A DNA stretch of 64,000 nt from Psychrobacter sp. bablab_jr014 (GCF_016464015.1 NZ_JACDXT010000004.1:1-64000); one strand, 5' to 3'; positions 18,539 through 27,419 are shown, counted from the stretch's first letter. Program-made: numbers and translations. The notes: generated from the sequence alone by a model not told the origin.

Positions 18539-18961
18539 ATGTCGTTTATATTGAAAGAAGAATTGCTTCAGTCTCAGGATACATGGAAGCGTAGTCAGAT
18601 ACGCTTGACCCCTTCCCTTTATGACGCTGTGATGAGATACGCTGAAGAGAATATTTTATCTTTAAATTCTGCGTTGATGTACCTAATAGATGAAGGTTTG
18701 ACTTCTACTAAAAAGACAATAAAACGTAAAATTATCTTTACCGAATGGCATCCTCTGCACGAACTAGAAGATAGTAGCGATTTCATAAGTCATAATAATA
18801 GAGTCAGGATGTCTTGCTCAGAGTATATGAGTGATTTTTTTAATGAGCATCCAAGCTATGAGTTGATTAAATTTGAATTTAAATCTCGAATTCAACGCAT
18901 ATGCAAAAAAGATCACGAGATACTTTTTGGGATTCGTATTTGGTATAGTTATCCTGCTTAA
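18539..18961 (+). CDS. Ribbon-helix-helix DNA-binding protein, probable repressor of the KilA-N gene
   Basis: 140 residues from ATG 18539, preferred over 18470 because GGAAG lies just upstream and the earlier start would cross the operator repeats. Residues ~18-55 look like an Arc/MetJ-type fold: a strand (SQIRLTPSL) followed by two helices ending in MYLIDEGL. The remaining ~85 residues are not recognised. The divergent pairing with KilA-N and the shared inverted repeats suggest an Arc/Mnt-like repressor. Confidence 0.6.
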   Translation: MSFILKEELLQSQDTWKRSQIRLTPSLYDAVMRYAEENILSLNSALMYLIDEGLTSTKKTIKRKIIFTEWHPLHELEDSSDFISHNNRVRMSCSEYMSDFFNEHPSYELIKFEFKSRIQRICKKDHEILFGIRIWYSYPA

Positions 18962-18970
18962 AAATTTAAA

Positions 18971-18995
18971 AAACCCACTTATTAAAGTGGGTTTT
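18971..18995. terminator. Bidirectional terminator between convergent genes
   Basis: AACCCACT, short loop, AGTGGGTT, with A run and T run on either side. It separates the RHH gene from the convergent RES-domain gene. Confidence 0.75.
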
Positions 18996-19043
18996 CGCTA
19001 AAGATTTTAGGTAAGGAGCACTAAGATTCTTAAAAAAATACCT

Positions 19044-20357
19044 TTATCTCTTTTCCCACTCATAAAGCCCCTCACCACCATCAACTTTAAATTTTTTAGT
19101 TCTAGTTATTACTGCCGAAACGTAATCCACTTGGAGAGATTCTTCAATAAATTCCAAATATTCCTTTTCTTTAGAAAAATCTTTTATTGTAACATAGTCT
19201 TGCTTTTCCTCTCCTAAAGATAAGTAATACATATACAAACCATACTCTCCAGATATAATCTCTGTGCTCTCAACAACTTTTCTAGATGTATAACTGAAAT
19301 ATTTAACTTTAGAGCACTTTGGAAATATAGCAAAATTATTTCCACTCATATCATTTTGAACTGAGTTAAATAATATTCCATGTATACTATTACCAAATTT
19401 AACATATAAATACTCAAATATTACTTGCGTTCTAAGATATACCGACTTATCTTTTTCAGATGCGGGTTTTGAAAGCAGATATTTAATATTTTTTATAAAG
19501 TTAGTTTTATGAGATTCTTCAACAAAATTCTTATTAAATGGACAAATATTTTTTGTTTTTAATTCTATCAGCTTATTTAGATCTAAAAGTCTTAAGGTTT
19601 TGACAGACCTAAACTCAGCAGACATTATCACATCGCCTACAGCAGCACGTATTTCACTAAAAGCAATGTCTCTACTATCTGATCCGTAGAATGCTGAAAT
19701 GCCTTGTGGCGTCATTCGCTGCTCACCAGCCAAACTAACAGGAGCTGCACCAAGTTCATTAGCAGGATCACTATAAATTCTTGCTCTTTCTTCTGGTTTG
19801 TTTGCGATTCTTGCTCTAAATATGGGGATATTTGGATTTAGTTCATAAATCATATCGTAGTTAATTACATCATTTTCATGAATTATTGAAAATAATGAGT
19901 CTAAAAACTCTTTTGCCTCATGATTAAAAAACCTATGTTCGTAATGTATAGATCTCAGAAAAACAGACCACTTATTATCGTAATCATTTTTCTTGTATGC
20001 GCCTCCATCGTTATAAACAAAATAATCATCATTAGATAAATCTTCTTTTAACCGAATTAATACATCATTTTTTAAATTCTCACATCCCAACCAGTTTTCA
20101 TTTAACATATCTGAGATATTTGAAGCTTTTAATTCTTTATTATCTAAATAATTTATCTGATAATTAAAAGTAGGACACTTTGATAATGGCAATATAGCAT
20201 TTGAAAACCTCAAAGCTAATCTAGAGATAACCTTCTCTTTCTCAGCTACGTTGTGTTTTATTTTTCCACAGTAAAAACATAACTCTTCATCATATTTAAA
20301 AAAATTCTCATTCTTTATAGATTCTATATTCACACACTCTGAACATACATAGTTCAT
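19044..20357 (-). CDS. RES-domain protein with zinc-binding HEPN/RES-type N terminus
   Basis: 437 residues from ATG 20357, which has CAGGA seven bases upstream; the in-frame ATG at 20399 lacks one. Residues 4-35 carry two CxxC pairs (VCSEC and CFYCG), a likely zinc ribbon, followed by the helical HEPN/RES N-terminal type. Residues ~190-260 form the RES domain (FRARIANK, ELGAAPVSLAGEQRMTPQGI, FYGSDSRDIAFSEIRA). RES toxins consume NAD+. No Xre antitoxin lies beside it, which fits the long stand-alone form thought to act in abortive defence. It is AT-rich cargo between repeats R1 and R2. Confidence 0.75.
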   Translation of the reverse strand: MNYVCSECVNIESIKNENFFKYDEELCFYCGKIKHNVAEKEKVISRLALRFSNAILPLSKCPTFNYQINYLDNKELKASNISDMLNENWLGCENLKNDVLIRLKEDLSNDDYFVYNDGGAYKKNDYDNKWSVFLRSIHYEHRFFNHEAKEFLDSLFSIIHENDVINYDMIYELNPNIPIFRARIANKPEERARIYSDPANELGAAPVSLAGEQRMTPQGISAFYGSDSRDIAFSEIRAAVGDVIMSAEFRSVKTLRLLDLNKLIELKTKNICPFNKNFVEESHKTNFIKNIKYLLSKPASEKDKSVYLRTQVIFEYLYVKFGNSIHGILFNSVQNDMSGNNFAIFPKCSKVKYFSYTSRKVVESTEIISGEYGLYMYYLSLGEEKQDYVTIKDFSKEKEYLEFIEESLQVDYVSAVITRTKKFKVDGGEGLYEWEKR

Positions 20358-20414
20358 AAAAATTCCTGAGACAAGTAGCAAAAGTGGACAGAACTTCACT
20401 ATACCACTATCTCA

Positions 20415-20576
20415 CTACCTCTCAAACATCAATGGCCGTATCTTCTGAAAAGTAATCGGTACCTTTACAATCTCACTACGCCCCGCGCTACTCAAGTCCG
20501 TCTTACCCTCCTTAACCGATACCAGCCATGACCGCCCAAACACGGGTTTTGCATCAATATCATTATGGTTTAATAG
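20415..20576 (-). repeat. R2: second copy of the 3' end of the virion gene at 23744-24286
   Basis: About 160 bp, closer to R3 than R1 is. It runs from CTACCTCTCAAACATCAA to TTATGGTTTAATAG with scattered substitutions and no indels that I see. It still contains the in-frame stop context of the virion gene but has no upstream coding part. With the AT-rich stretch to 20717 it fills the 360-bp gap before the restriction genes. Confidence 0.88.
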
Positions 20577-20717
20577 TTTATCAAGAATATGAACTATTTT
20601 TTACTGTTTTAGGCGACAAATTCAACTCAATACTATATCTTATCGTTTGCCTCTCTTGTTGAGGCACGTTCATTTTCAGTAGTATCAAAATAAAATCATA
20701 ATTTGAAGGTTTTAGTT

Positions 20718-21422
20718 ATGTATGATCCACAAAGCATCATTGCTCTTAATGAATTACATCGAATACGACCAAGCTTGGTAGGAGGTACAATATTCACTTT
20801 AGGAGATCTTTCAGTAGAAATCAAAGGAAAAGATAGCATTGGAAACTTGGTACAGGAGTGGTTGGGAGCTTGGTTTATAGATCAAGGTTATAACATAACT
20901 CGTGGTGATAGGAGTCAAGACTATCCTGACTTTTATATTGGTGACACAAACCAACAACGCTTGCTGGAAGTAAAGGTTTTTAATGCTCGGAACAGTCCTG
21001 CTTTCGATATTGCCAATTTTGAAGCTTACTGTACGTCATTAGCAAGGAATCCTCACCGCTTACTATCTGATTATTTGATTCTCAGCTATAGTATAACCAA
21101 CCATCAGTTACAAATAGAGAATATTTGGCTGAAGAAAATTTGGGAAATAACAGGTACGTCTAGCGACTATCCGCTAAAATGTCAGGTTAAGTATCGCCAT
21201 CGACACACTCCTAATGAGATATATAATATAGAGAATATACGACCAATTACTTGGTACTCTACTAATCGTACCTCTGTACAGCCGTTCCAAAGTCGAGAAC
21301 ATTTTGTTGATGCTCTATACAATACTCAACATACATATAGGGGTCATTCGAATCGCGAAGAATTCAATAGAAATTATGATATATGGCAAAATCAAAATCA
21401 AAATCGCATGAGAGGTTTGTAG
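20718..21422 (+). CDS. Type II restriction endonuclease A (PD-(D/E)XK, NgoBV-like)
   Basis: 234 residues from ATG 20718, which has GAAGG eight bases upstream. The catalytic motif is visible as YPD (D71) followed by LLEVKVF (E84, K86). GNLVQEWLGAWF and FDIANFEAY flank it and recur in the neighbouring paralogue. Overall pattern resembles the NgoBV-type endonucleases (GGNNCC), though I cannot confirm specificity. It is immediately followed by a second, related endonuclease gene and opposed by a C5-methylase gene. GC content is clearly lower than in the virion genes. Confidence 0.75.
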   Translation: MYDPQSIIALNELHRIRPSLVGGTIFTLGDLSVEIKGKDSIGNLVQEWLGAWFIDQGYNITRGDRSQDYPDFYIGDTNQQRLLEVKVFNARNSPAFDIANFEAYCTSLARNPHRLLSDYLILSYSITNHQLQIENIWLKKIWEITGTSSDYPLKCQVKYRHRHTPNEIYNIENIRPITWYSTNRTSVQPFQSREHFVDALYNTQHTYRGHSNREEFNRNYDIWQNQNQNRMRGL

Positions 21423-22078
21423 TGACTGAAATTGATAGAATTGAGACGTTGATAAGTGAGCACAATATTATAGGTCAGACTGGGGTAATAAACTTTAATT
21501 ACGCTGGCTTCCAATCAGTTGTAATCAGTAAAGATATCATTGGAAACACCATACAAGATTGGTTTGGACAGTGGCTGATTAGTAAAGGTTTAGTTTGGAG
21601 GATGGGGGCTCACTCCCAAAGTTGGCCTGACTTTATCCTTAGTGACGGATCTCACTTAGAAGTAAAAACTTTTGATTCTAGTGCAGGACCAAACTTTGAT
21701 TTAGCTAATTTTGATGCTTTTATTCGAAGCTTATGGGAGGGAAATGTTGCTAGATTAGACACACCTCATTTGGTATTTTCATACCTAAGTAATCCAGATA
21801 ATGGTGTAATAACTATTAATGATTTTTGGGTAAAAAACATGTGGGAGCTAACAGGCCCTTCTCAGAAGAATATTCTGAGCTTACAGGTCAAACAAAATCA
21901 ACCTGTAAATATCAGACCTAAGAACTGGAGAAGCAGTAATGTATCTTTATTTTCTAACAGACAAGAGTTTGTTTTTGCTTTGTCTTTAGTAGTGGACAGA
22001 TATAGAAGTAGAGAGTTTCCCAACTGGTATCAAGCTGTAGAGTCAGAGTATATAAGACGCTTTAACTGTCCATTATAA
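21422..22078 (+). CDS. Type II restriction endonuclease B, paralogue of A
   Basis: 218 residues from GTG 21422, one base overlapping the stop of gene A and preceded by GAGAGG. The in-frame ATG at 21383 lacks a ribosome-binding site and overlaps A by 40 nt. It keeps the catalytic set WPD (D70) and HLEVKTF (E80, K82), and the flanking GNTIQDWFGQW and FDLANFDAF motifs. Both copies retain apparent active sites, so they may act as a heterodimer or as two homologous enzymes for one site. No second methylase is present. Confidence 0.75.
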   Translation: MTEIDRIETLISEHNIIGQTGVINFNYAGFQSVVISKDIIGNTIQDWFGQWLISKGLVWRMGAHSQSWPDFILSDGSHLEVKTFDSSAGPNFDLANFDAFIRSLWEGNVARLDTPHLVFSYLSNPDNGVITINDFWVKNMWELTGPSQKNILSLQVKQNQPVNIRPKNWRSSNVSLFSNRQEFVFALSLVVDRYRSREFPNWYQAVESEYIRRFNCPL

Positions 22079-22090
22079 ATAGAATGTAGT

Positions 22091-23356
22091 CTAAATAATT
22101 CTCTTAGCTACCTCTTTGATGACTGGGACTACCACTGTGTTGCCAATAAGATCATAAAGATCCTTATGAGCAATATTTGATTGGTAGTCTTCAGGAAAAC
22201 CAAAAAATCTTAGGCACTCGCGCTCTGATAAACGTCGAATTTGATTGTTATCTATGACACCTAGCCGATCTGCTTCAGTAGCAACGATCGTTGGAGAGAT
22301 AGAATTGTCATCTAAGATCTTGTTCAGTTCGAAACTTAACTTACCTGTGACAATATTATATCCCTTAGGCTTATCTATAGCGTATTCGCGCACTTGCTTG
22401 CCATTTCGAACCACCTGCTCCTTAGGATGCTCGAATCTTAAATATTTCTTAGAAACCAAGTCATCTAATAGCTCTTTTAAATCATTTTTATCTATGTGCG
22501 AATAAAAAGAGTAAATTTGATCTAAAGTTAATGGCATACCATCCATCCATTTAATACCTATAACTTCCGCCCACTTTTTTGAACGTCTTTGTTTTAGTAG
22601 AATATTCAATAGATTTTTTTGCTCTGAACTAAGCTTCCCTTTCAATTCCAAATCCCAACTATGAATATTATCAGCTCCTCCACGTTTGTCCTTAATGGCC
22701 TTACCCATCAATTTACTTGGAGATTCGTACAAGGTTAACAACCGTTCTGTAAATGGACTAACTAAAGGCTCAAGATTTTCTTCTTTTATACTGGAGAAAG
22801 TCTTCGTGACTGTTTCAAACTTGTTCATATCGGGTTTATTATATCTATGACCCACTATATAAACGCGCTTACGCTCTTGAGGAACGCCAAAATTTTTTGA
22901 ATTGAGTACTTCCCAATTTACATTGTATCCCAGCTCTTCAAGCGCTCCCACTATGGTTTTGAGCATATTTCCTTTATCGTTAGTTACTAACCCATCCACA
23001 TTTTCAAGCAAAAAACCTGTAGGCTTGTGATGCTTAATAATACGGGCTATATCGAAAAAGAGCGTGCCTCGAGTATCCTCAAATCCATGGCGCTTGCCAG
23101 CATTACTAAATGGTTGACATGGAAACCCACCTAAAAGATAGTCAAAGGCTGGTATATCCTTTTCATCTATCTTTGTTATATCACCGAAAACCTCATCATC
23201 ATTAAAGTTGTGCTTATAGATTTCAACTGCGTAAGGCTTGATTTCAGACGTAAAGACACACTCACTAGCAAAGCCTAGTTCCTCACATGCTTGTTCGAAA
23301 CCAATTCTTGTACCTCCAAGACCCGCAAATAGATCAATAAATTTCAGCTTTTTCAT
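22091..23356 (-). CDS. DNA cytosine-C5 methyltransferase
   Basis: 421 residues with the full motif series: FIDLFAGLGG (motif I, ~6-15), GGFPCQPFS with catalytic Cys80 (IV), LLENV (VI), QERKRVYIVG (VIII), the variable target-recognition region ~200-340, and LIGNTVVVPV (X). It would methylate the site cut by the two endonucleases, whose genes converge on it. It is divergent from a small HTH gene across a 71-bp region with an extended -10 promoter, a usual controller arrangement. Confidence 0.93.
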   Translation of the reverse strand: MKKLKFIDLFAGLGGTRIGFEQACEELGFASECVFTSEIKPYAVEIYKHNFNDDEVFGDITKIDEKDIPAFDYLLGGFPCQPFSNAGKRHGFEDTRGTLFFDIARIIKHHKPTGFLLENVDGLVTNDKGNMLKTIVGALEELGYNVNWEVLNSKNFGVPQERKRVYIVGHRYNKPDMNKFETVTKTFSSIKEENLEPLVSPFTERLLTLYESPSKLMGKAIKDKRGGADNIHSWDLELKGKLSSEQKNLLNILLKQRRSKKWAEVIGIKWMDGMPLTLDQIYSFYSHIDKNDLKELLDDLVSKKYLRFEHPKEQVVRNGKQVREYAIDKPKGYNIVTGKLSFELNKILDDNSISPTIVATEADRLGVIDNNQIRRLSERECLRFFGFPEDYQSNIAHKDLYDLIGNTVVVPVIKEVAKRII

Positions 23357-23385
23357 AGACTAACTCAAAGTAAAAGATGAGATTA

Positions 23386-23425
23386 TGGTACAATAAAAAA
23401 CAATTAAAGTAAATGAATTATTTAC
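23386..23425 (+). promoter_or_regulatory. Controller-gene promoter and palindrome
   Basis: Extended -10 TGGTACAAT (23386-23394), then the palindrome GTAAAT-GAATT-ATTTAC (23409-23425) just before the controller ATG. The palindrome could be a C-box through which the controller regulates itself and the divergent methylase. Confidence 0.5.
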
Positions 23426-23427
23426 CA

Positions 23428-23628
23428 ATGACTGATATCTATACTACACCTGAGATTATTTCTGAGATGAAAAATATTTTAGGAATAACACATGATAATG
23501 AACTTGCCGAGTATCTAGAGGTTGGCAAGCAATCTGTCTATCAATACAAGCAAAAAGTTAATCCTGATATTCAACAGAAAATAATTTCTGAGCTACTAAC
23601 TTTGATAAAAGAAAATAACAGTATCTAA
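23428..23628 (+). CDS. Small HTH controller-like protein of the R-M module
   Basis: 66 residues from ATG 23428; an upstream in-frame ATG at 23413 lies inside the palindrome and is less likely. It is one helix-turn-helix unit of the phage CI N-terminal type (LGITHDNELAEYLEVGKQSVYQYK). Its size and position beside a C5-methylase match restriction controller (C) proteins that delay endonuclease expression. The intergenic region lacks a strong ribosome-binding site, so translation may be weak. Confidence 0.6.
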   Translation: MTDIYTTPEIISEMKNILGITHDNELAEYLEVGKQSVYQYKQKVNPDIQQKIISELLTLIKENNSI

Positions 23629-23743
23629 GGTATTTGCTCTAATAAGAGGCTACTTCCTCTTATCTATACTATTAAGAATTTTTATATTTAGTACTTATAC
23701 TGACTCTGGTATCATGAGTTTCAATTGAAAATCGACTTTTTAG

Positions 23744-23920
23744 CTACCTCTCAAACATCAACGGCCGTATCTTCTGAAAAGTAATCGGCACCTTGACAAT
23801 CTCACTGCGCCCCGCGCTACTCAAGTCCGTCTTGCCCTCCTTGACCGATACCAGCCATGACCGCCCAAACACGGGTTTTGCATTAATATCATTATGGTTT
23901 AATAGATTGATGGTCAGTTT
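23744..23920 (-). repeat. R3: intact copy of the repeated gene 3' end
   Basis: This segment, still coding here, is the parent of R1 (17336-17536) and R2 (20415-20576). All three are in the same orientation. Confidence 0.88.
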
Positions 23921-24286
23921 AAACGTGTACTTTTTGGGCTCATTGACCGTACCATCACCTGGTGCGGCGCACGTATAACAGCGGCGGTATGAATTAAAAA
24001 TAGCGCCCTTGACCGTCTCGATGAAAGTCATATCAATGGTGTCTTCGCTTGTGCCAGTGATATAGCCGCCTTGGTGCGCGCCAGCCTTAAACGTCTCACT
24101 CTCAAGGCCACCGTATGATAAGTCCGTATCCGTTACCAAGTAGCGCAAACTTTTATCTTTAAACCAAGGTATATCTGCACCAATACCGAACACGTCTTCT
24201 AAGCGTACTTCATACGCGCACTGCATCAGCACACCATGCGCTTTAGTCTCACCGTACAGCTTTTTTAACTGCATCATTCTATTCAT
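23744..24286 (-). CDS. Virion structural protein, possibly tail-tube-like; source of repeats R1/R2
   Basis: 180 residues from ATG 24286, which overlaps the portal stop by 8 nt. Mostly beta by eye, with a C terminus typical of small phage tube or tube-associated proteins (KVPITFQKIRPLMFE), but no family is certain. It is the last gene of the promoter C operon. Its last ~175 bp (23744-23920) are the intact member (R3) of three direct repeats, so this 3' end marks the right edge of the accessory island. Confidence 0.65.
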   Translation of the reverse strand: MNRMMQLKKLYGETKAHGVLMQCAYEVRLEDVFGIGADIPWFKDKSLRYLVTDTDLSYGGLESETFKAGAHQGGYITGTSEDTIDMTFIETVKGAIFNSYRRCYTCAAPGDGTVNEPKKYTFKLTINLLNHNDINAKPVFGRSWLVSVKEGKTDLSSAGRSEIVKVPITFQKIRPLMFER

Positions 24287-25865
24287 AATCGAATTCCATG
24301 TCTTCAGGTAGAGGCTCGCCCTCACCCATCATGTGCCCATCTGTCTGCTGTGCTTGCGCGCAAATATACTTGGCAATTCTGGCCGCCTTATCACTGTCAT
24401 AGCCCATCTCATCCTCAAGCATCATCTGTGTGCCGTAGAAATCAAGCCCAAGCTCTCTGATAGCCATGAATACCTGCGTTTGTAGTAACGTCGTATTAGC
24501 GCGGTTCTGGCGATTGGTAAGCGCTTGCGTGGCTGCCGCCGTCTGGTCGCTATAAAAATTAATCTGCCACGGATAATCACCTTCTGCAAAATATTTGCCG
24601 TATTTAATACCCCAATGTACGCTCATTAAATGATTATAGCCGTCTGTTAAGGCACTACGAATTAGGGGAGAACGGCGCATAATCTGTGCTGACGTATGAA
24701 ATGCTGCACCATCACCTAGACCACCAGCCAGCATATCGGCCCAGCCAATCAAAGATAGGTCCATTCCCAAGCCGCCTGCCAACTGACGAAGCGCCAGCAT
24801 AAGCGGCTGATCAGTCAGCGGCGTCATACGCTGTGACATATCACCGACCGATTGCAAAATCTGCTTTTCGCCATACTGCGGTACTATGTGAAAACTTGGG
24901 CCCCACAATGATTCTTTACCTGCAAAGGCATCCCGCACGCGCTGACGATAGTTTTTTAGCAAATCAGTAAGGCGCGAAAAATACTTTCTTTGCTGTGAAT
25001 TGGGCATCCCTTCCATATTGACGGTAAGGAAAGTCTGCTTCACACTGTCGGCAATCTGCTGATTGTTTAGTGCTGCACGGGCAATGGTCACATCGCGCCA
25101 TGGATCTTCAACTTTGTACAAAAATGAGCCGCCTACCTCAGCGGGTAAAATGGGCATATCATGCGCGCTGTCATACATCATGGCCTTAGTGTCTTGCCAT
25201 GCCTGTACCTGCGTTTGCGGTACATAGTCGATACGTGGCATTTTAAAGCGTAGCATCTGCTGGGCGTTCAATTTGGTAATGACACGCTGCTGCTTTTTTG
25301 CCTCTAAGATATGATAGCCGATAGTCTCCCCTGCGCGCTCGAACGGCATGATTAGGGGCGGTATGGTAAATTGATTACTAATTAAGCCCTTCACCCCTTT
25401 TTTATCAAATAAGATACGCGCATAGCTATCACCGAACCCGACGGCTTGCGTTGCTAGTGCTACTGCATAACGGTTTAGAATAGGCGCAATAATTTTTGCT
25501 TCTCGCTCTACGCGCTCTCGAAGTTCACGCGCACGTTGACCGCCTGTTCTAATGCTATCATGCGGCGATATAAACACCATGTCGCCCGTGCTTTCATGGC
25601 AGCCTAGCGCCGCGGTAACGTGCAGGCTTAGGGCTTCTGACACCTGCGGGTCTTTTTGCATCAGTTGCCACATCGCATAGATTTGCTGGCGGGTACGTTC
25701 AGGGTTTTGGCTGGTGGCGGCTGGCGTGCCCAGCGCCATCTGATTAATGGCTTCATAGCTTTGGTCAACGTCATTAATGCCTACTAAGTTTTGATGCTGT
25801 TCTTGGCGCATCTGACGGTTATCAATCAGCGCCCCTGCTAGATGTCTTTCTAAATTGAAGCCCAT
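24279..25865 (-). CDS. Portal protein
   Basis: 528 residues. The N-terminal part carries the typical portal segment MWQLMQKDPQVSEALSLHV followed by the long wing domain, an internal loop, and helical regions around 270-400 (QQRKYFSRLTDLLKNYRQRV). The size is normal for a myophage portal, the dodecameric gate through which terminase packages DNA. It lies in the promoter C operon with tail-spike and hub genes. Assignment rests on pattern and length; no residue is diagnostic. Confidence 0.7.
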   Translation of the reverse strand: MGFNLERHLAGALIDNRQMRQEQHQNLVGINDVDQSYEAINQMALGTPAATSQNPERTRQQIYAMWQLMQKDPQVSEALSLHVTAALGCHESTGDMVFISPHDSIRTGGQRARELRERVEREAKIIAPILNRYAVALATQAVGFGDSYARILFDKKGVKGLISNQFTIPPLIMPFERAGETIGYHILEAKKQQRVITKLNAQQMLRFKMPRIDYVPQTQVQAWQDTKAMMYDSAHDMPILPAEVGGSFLYKVEDPWRDVTIARAALNNQQIADSVKQTFLTVNMEGMPNSQQRKYFSRLTDLLKNYRQRVRDAFAGKESLWGPSFHIVPQYGEKQILQSVGDMSQRMTPLTDQPLMLALRQLAGGLGMDLSLIGWADMLAGGLGDGAAFHTSAQIMRRSPLIRSALTDGYNHLMSVHWGIKYGKYFAEGDYPWQINFYSDQTAAATQALTNRQNRANTTLLQTQVFMAIRELGLDFYGTQMMLEDEMGYDSDKAARIAKYICAQAQQTDGHMMGEGEPLPEDMEFDYE

Positions 25866-25872
25866 ATATCAC

Positions 25873-26532
25873 CTATATTAAATTTGGAGTGCCAGTGTTG
25901 CCGCTACCTGGCTCGGTACCGTCATGTGTATGCCCTACTTGAGATATGCCACCAGCAATCACATCAATAGATACTGTCATCGTGCCGTATGTCATTTGAT
26001 TGCCGTAAGACACACTGTCACCGTTAACGGTTTGACTGCCATTAACTGTGTGACTGCCTGTTATGAAGTAATTACCCACTTGGTTGATGTCGCCTTTTAC
26101 GTTGGTTTCTGCGATAACGTCGAACGTATTGGCGTTAAGGGCAATCACGTCGGCATCGAGGTTTATTTTTTTAGCCTTGATATCAATAAAATCTTTGGCA
26201 TCTAAAGTAATACTGGTACGTGCCAGCAGCTCAATATTTTCTTGACGTATACGGCGTACATCGACAAGCGCGCGCCCTTGGCCGTGACGACGATAAAAAG
26301 CCACTATGGGCATACTGGTATCGCCTTGCTCAAAAAACACCCACACATCAGCACCCGCCAGCAACTCGCGTTCAGTATCGCGGTCATCATCGCCAATGGG
26401 ATACGCAAGCATGGCCGTGATACCCTCTGGCAAACCATTCGTAAGCCCTTCGATGGTCACTTTAGCGGTTCGGCCATCCTTGTCATAACTGACCAGCTTT
26501 GCAGGGTGAAAAAAGGGGCTAATGTGGCTCAC
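25873..26532 (-). CDS. Baseplate spike / central puncturing protein (gpV-like)
   Basis: 219 residues from GTG 26532, overlapping the hub stop as GTGA with GGAG eight bases upstream; ATG 26559 lacks such a site. Residues 1-90 form an OB fold (AKLVSYDKDGRTAKVTI, DVWVFFEQGDTSMPIVAF). From ~105 the sequence becomes a repeated beta-helix (SITLDAKDFIDIKAKKINLDAD, VNGSQTVNGD) ending in an HTHDG metal-binding tip. This is the membrane-piercing tip of contractile tails. Confidence 0.82.
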   Translation of the reverse strand: MSHISPFFHPAKLVSYDKDGRTAKVTIEGLTNGLPEGITAMLAYPIGDDDRDTERELLAGADVWVFFEQGDTSMPIVAFYRRHGQGRALVDVRRIRQENIELLARTSITLDAKDFIDIKAKKINLDADVIALNANTFDVIAETNVKGDINQVGNYFITGSHTVNGSQTVNGDSVSYGNQMTYGTMTVSIDVIAGGISQVGHTHDGTEPGSGNTGTPNLI

Positions 26533-27419
26533 TGCATCTTCTCCACTTGTGCCAGCCATGCTTGAGTCGCCATGACGCTATTACCTCCTGCCGCGCCCGT
26601 ATCATAGCGATGGGCAGCGGTTAGCGTGGTTAAGCGCTGATCGTCTACTCGTACCAGCTCACCCGCGTTCAGACGTGCGTCAAGCTGGCGGGTAATCGTG
26701 GCTTTGGTGATAAGAACACGCTGCAAGTTTTGCAGCTCTCGTGTATTGACGCGCGGGTAATAACCGATACTGCGCTCACTATGCGTCTGACCGACAATAT
26801 CGCTGCCGTTATCATCAATAGACAGATAATTGATATTGCCACGGCGTACCGCATTAGGATTCTCTACCCACTGTACGGCGCTTCTATCAAACAATATGCC
26901 TTCGCCGTTAAACAACTCATTAAGACCCATAACGGCTACTCGGTTGTCTTTGTGGCAGATCACCGCCGCTTCGCGCTGTAACGCGGCCGCAATAGCCGTG
27001 GTCGGCATTTGGCCTTTTAGACAGATAAACCGACTGATTTTAATGTCTTGCTGTATGCGGATTTTTGCACCCAAAGCGCGGTATATCTCATTAAAGCTGG
27101 TGTCCTCCAAACTTACAGCGCGCTTGGTAACACCAATAAGCGACTGACAACCTGCCAGCACAGCGATGACGTGGATGGCAGCGATACGCCGCCCTGCTTT
27201 GACGCCTTGCTGATTAATAACTTGTGATTTGACCACGGTAAGCTGTACACCGTTTGGCATAAAAAGCATCGCATCTATCGCAAGCAGCTCATACAGTGCT
27301 TCATCTGCCCGTACCACCAGCTCAATGGTGACAGGAACGGGCACAAGGTCGGTACGGTAGATGGCGCTGATTAAGCGCTCAGCGCCGATATGACTGCCAT
27401 CTTCTAATTGGATATTCAT
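26529..27419 (-). CDS. Baseplate hub protein (gpD/gp27-like)
   Basis: 296 residues. Strand-rich N terminus (VPVPVTIELVVRADEALYELL), then a segment with hub-like domains and a C-terminal run of short strands (YYPRVNTRELQN, KATITRQLDARLNAGE). It is directly upstream of, and translation-coupled to, the spike gene, the usual hub-spike order. Family identity comes from context plus fold impression. Confidence 0.62.
   Translation of the reverse strand: MNIQLEDGSHIGAERLISAIYRTDLVPVPVTIELVVRADEALYELLAIDAMLFMPNGVQLTVVKSQVINQQGVKAGRRIAAIHVIAVLAGCQSLIGVTKRAVSLEDTSFNEIYRALGAKIRIQQDIKISRFICLKGQMPTTAIAAALQREAAVICHKDNRVAVMGLNELFNGEGILFDRSAVQWVENPNAVRRGNINYLSIDDNGSDIVGQTHSERSIGYYPRVNTRELQNLQRVLITKATITRQLDARLNAGELVRVDDQRLTTLTAAHRYDTGAAGGNSVMATQAWLAQVEKMQ

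Noticed and set aside
17336..20576. R1 and R2 as real short genes
   Set aside because: No start codon with an intact frame covers them; they are only tails of the virion gene.
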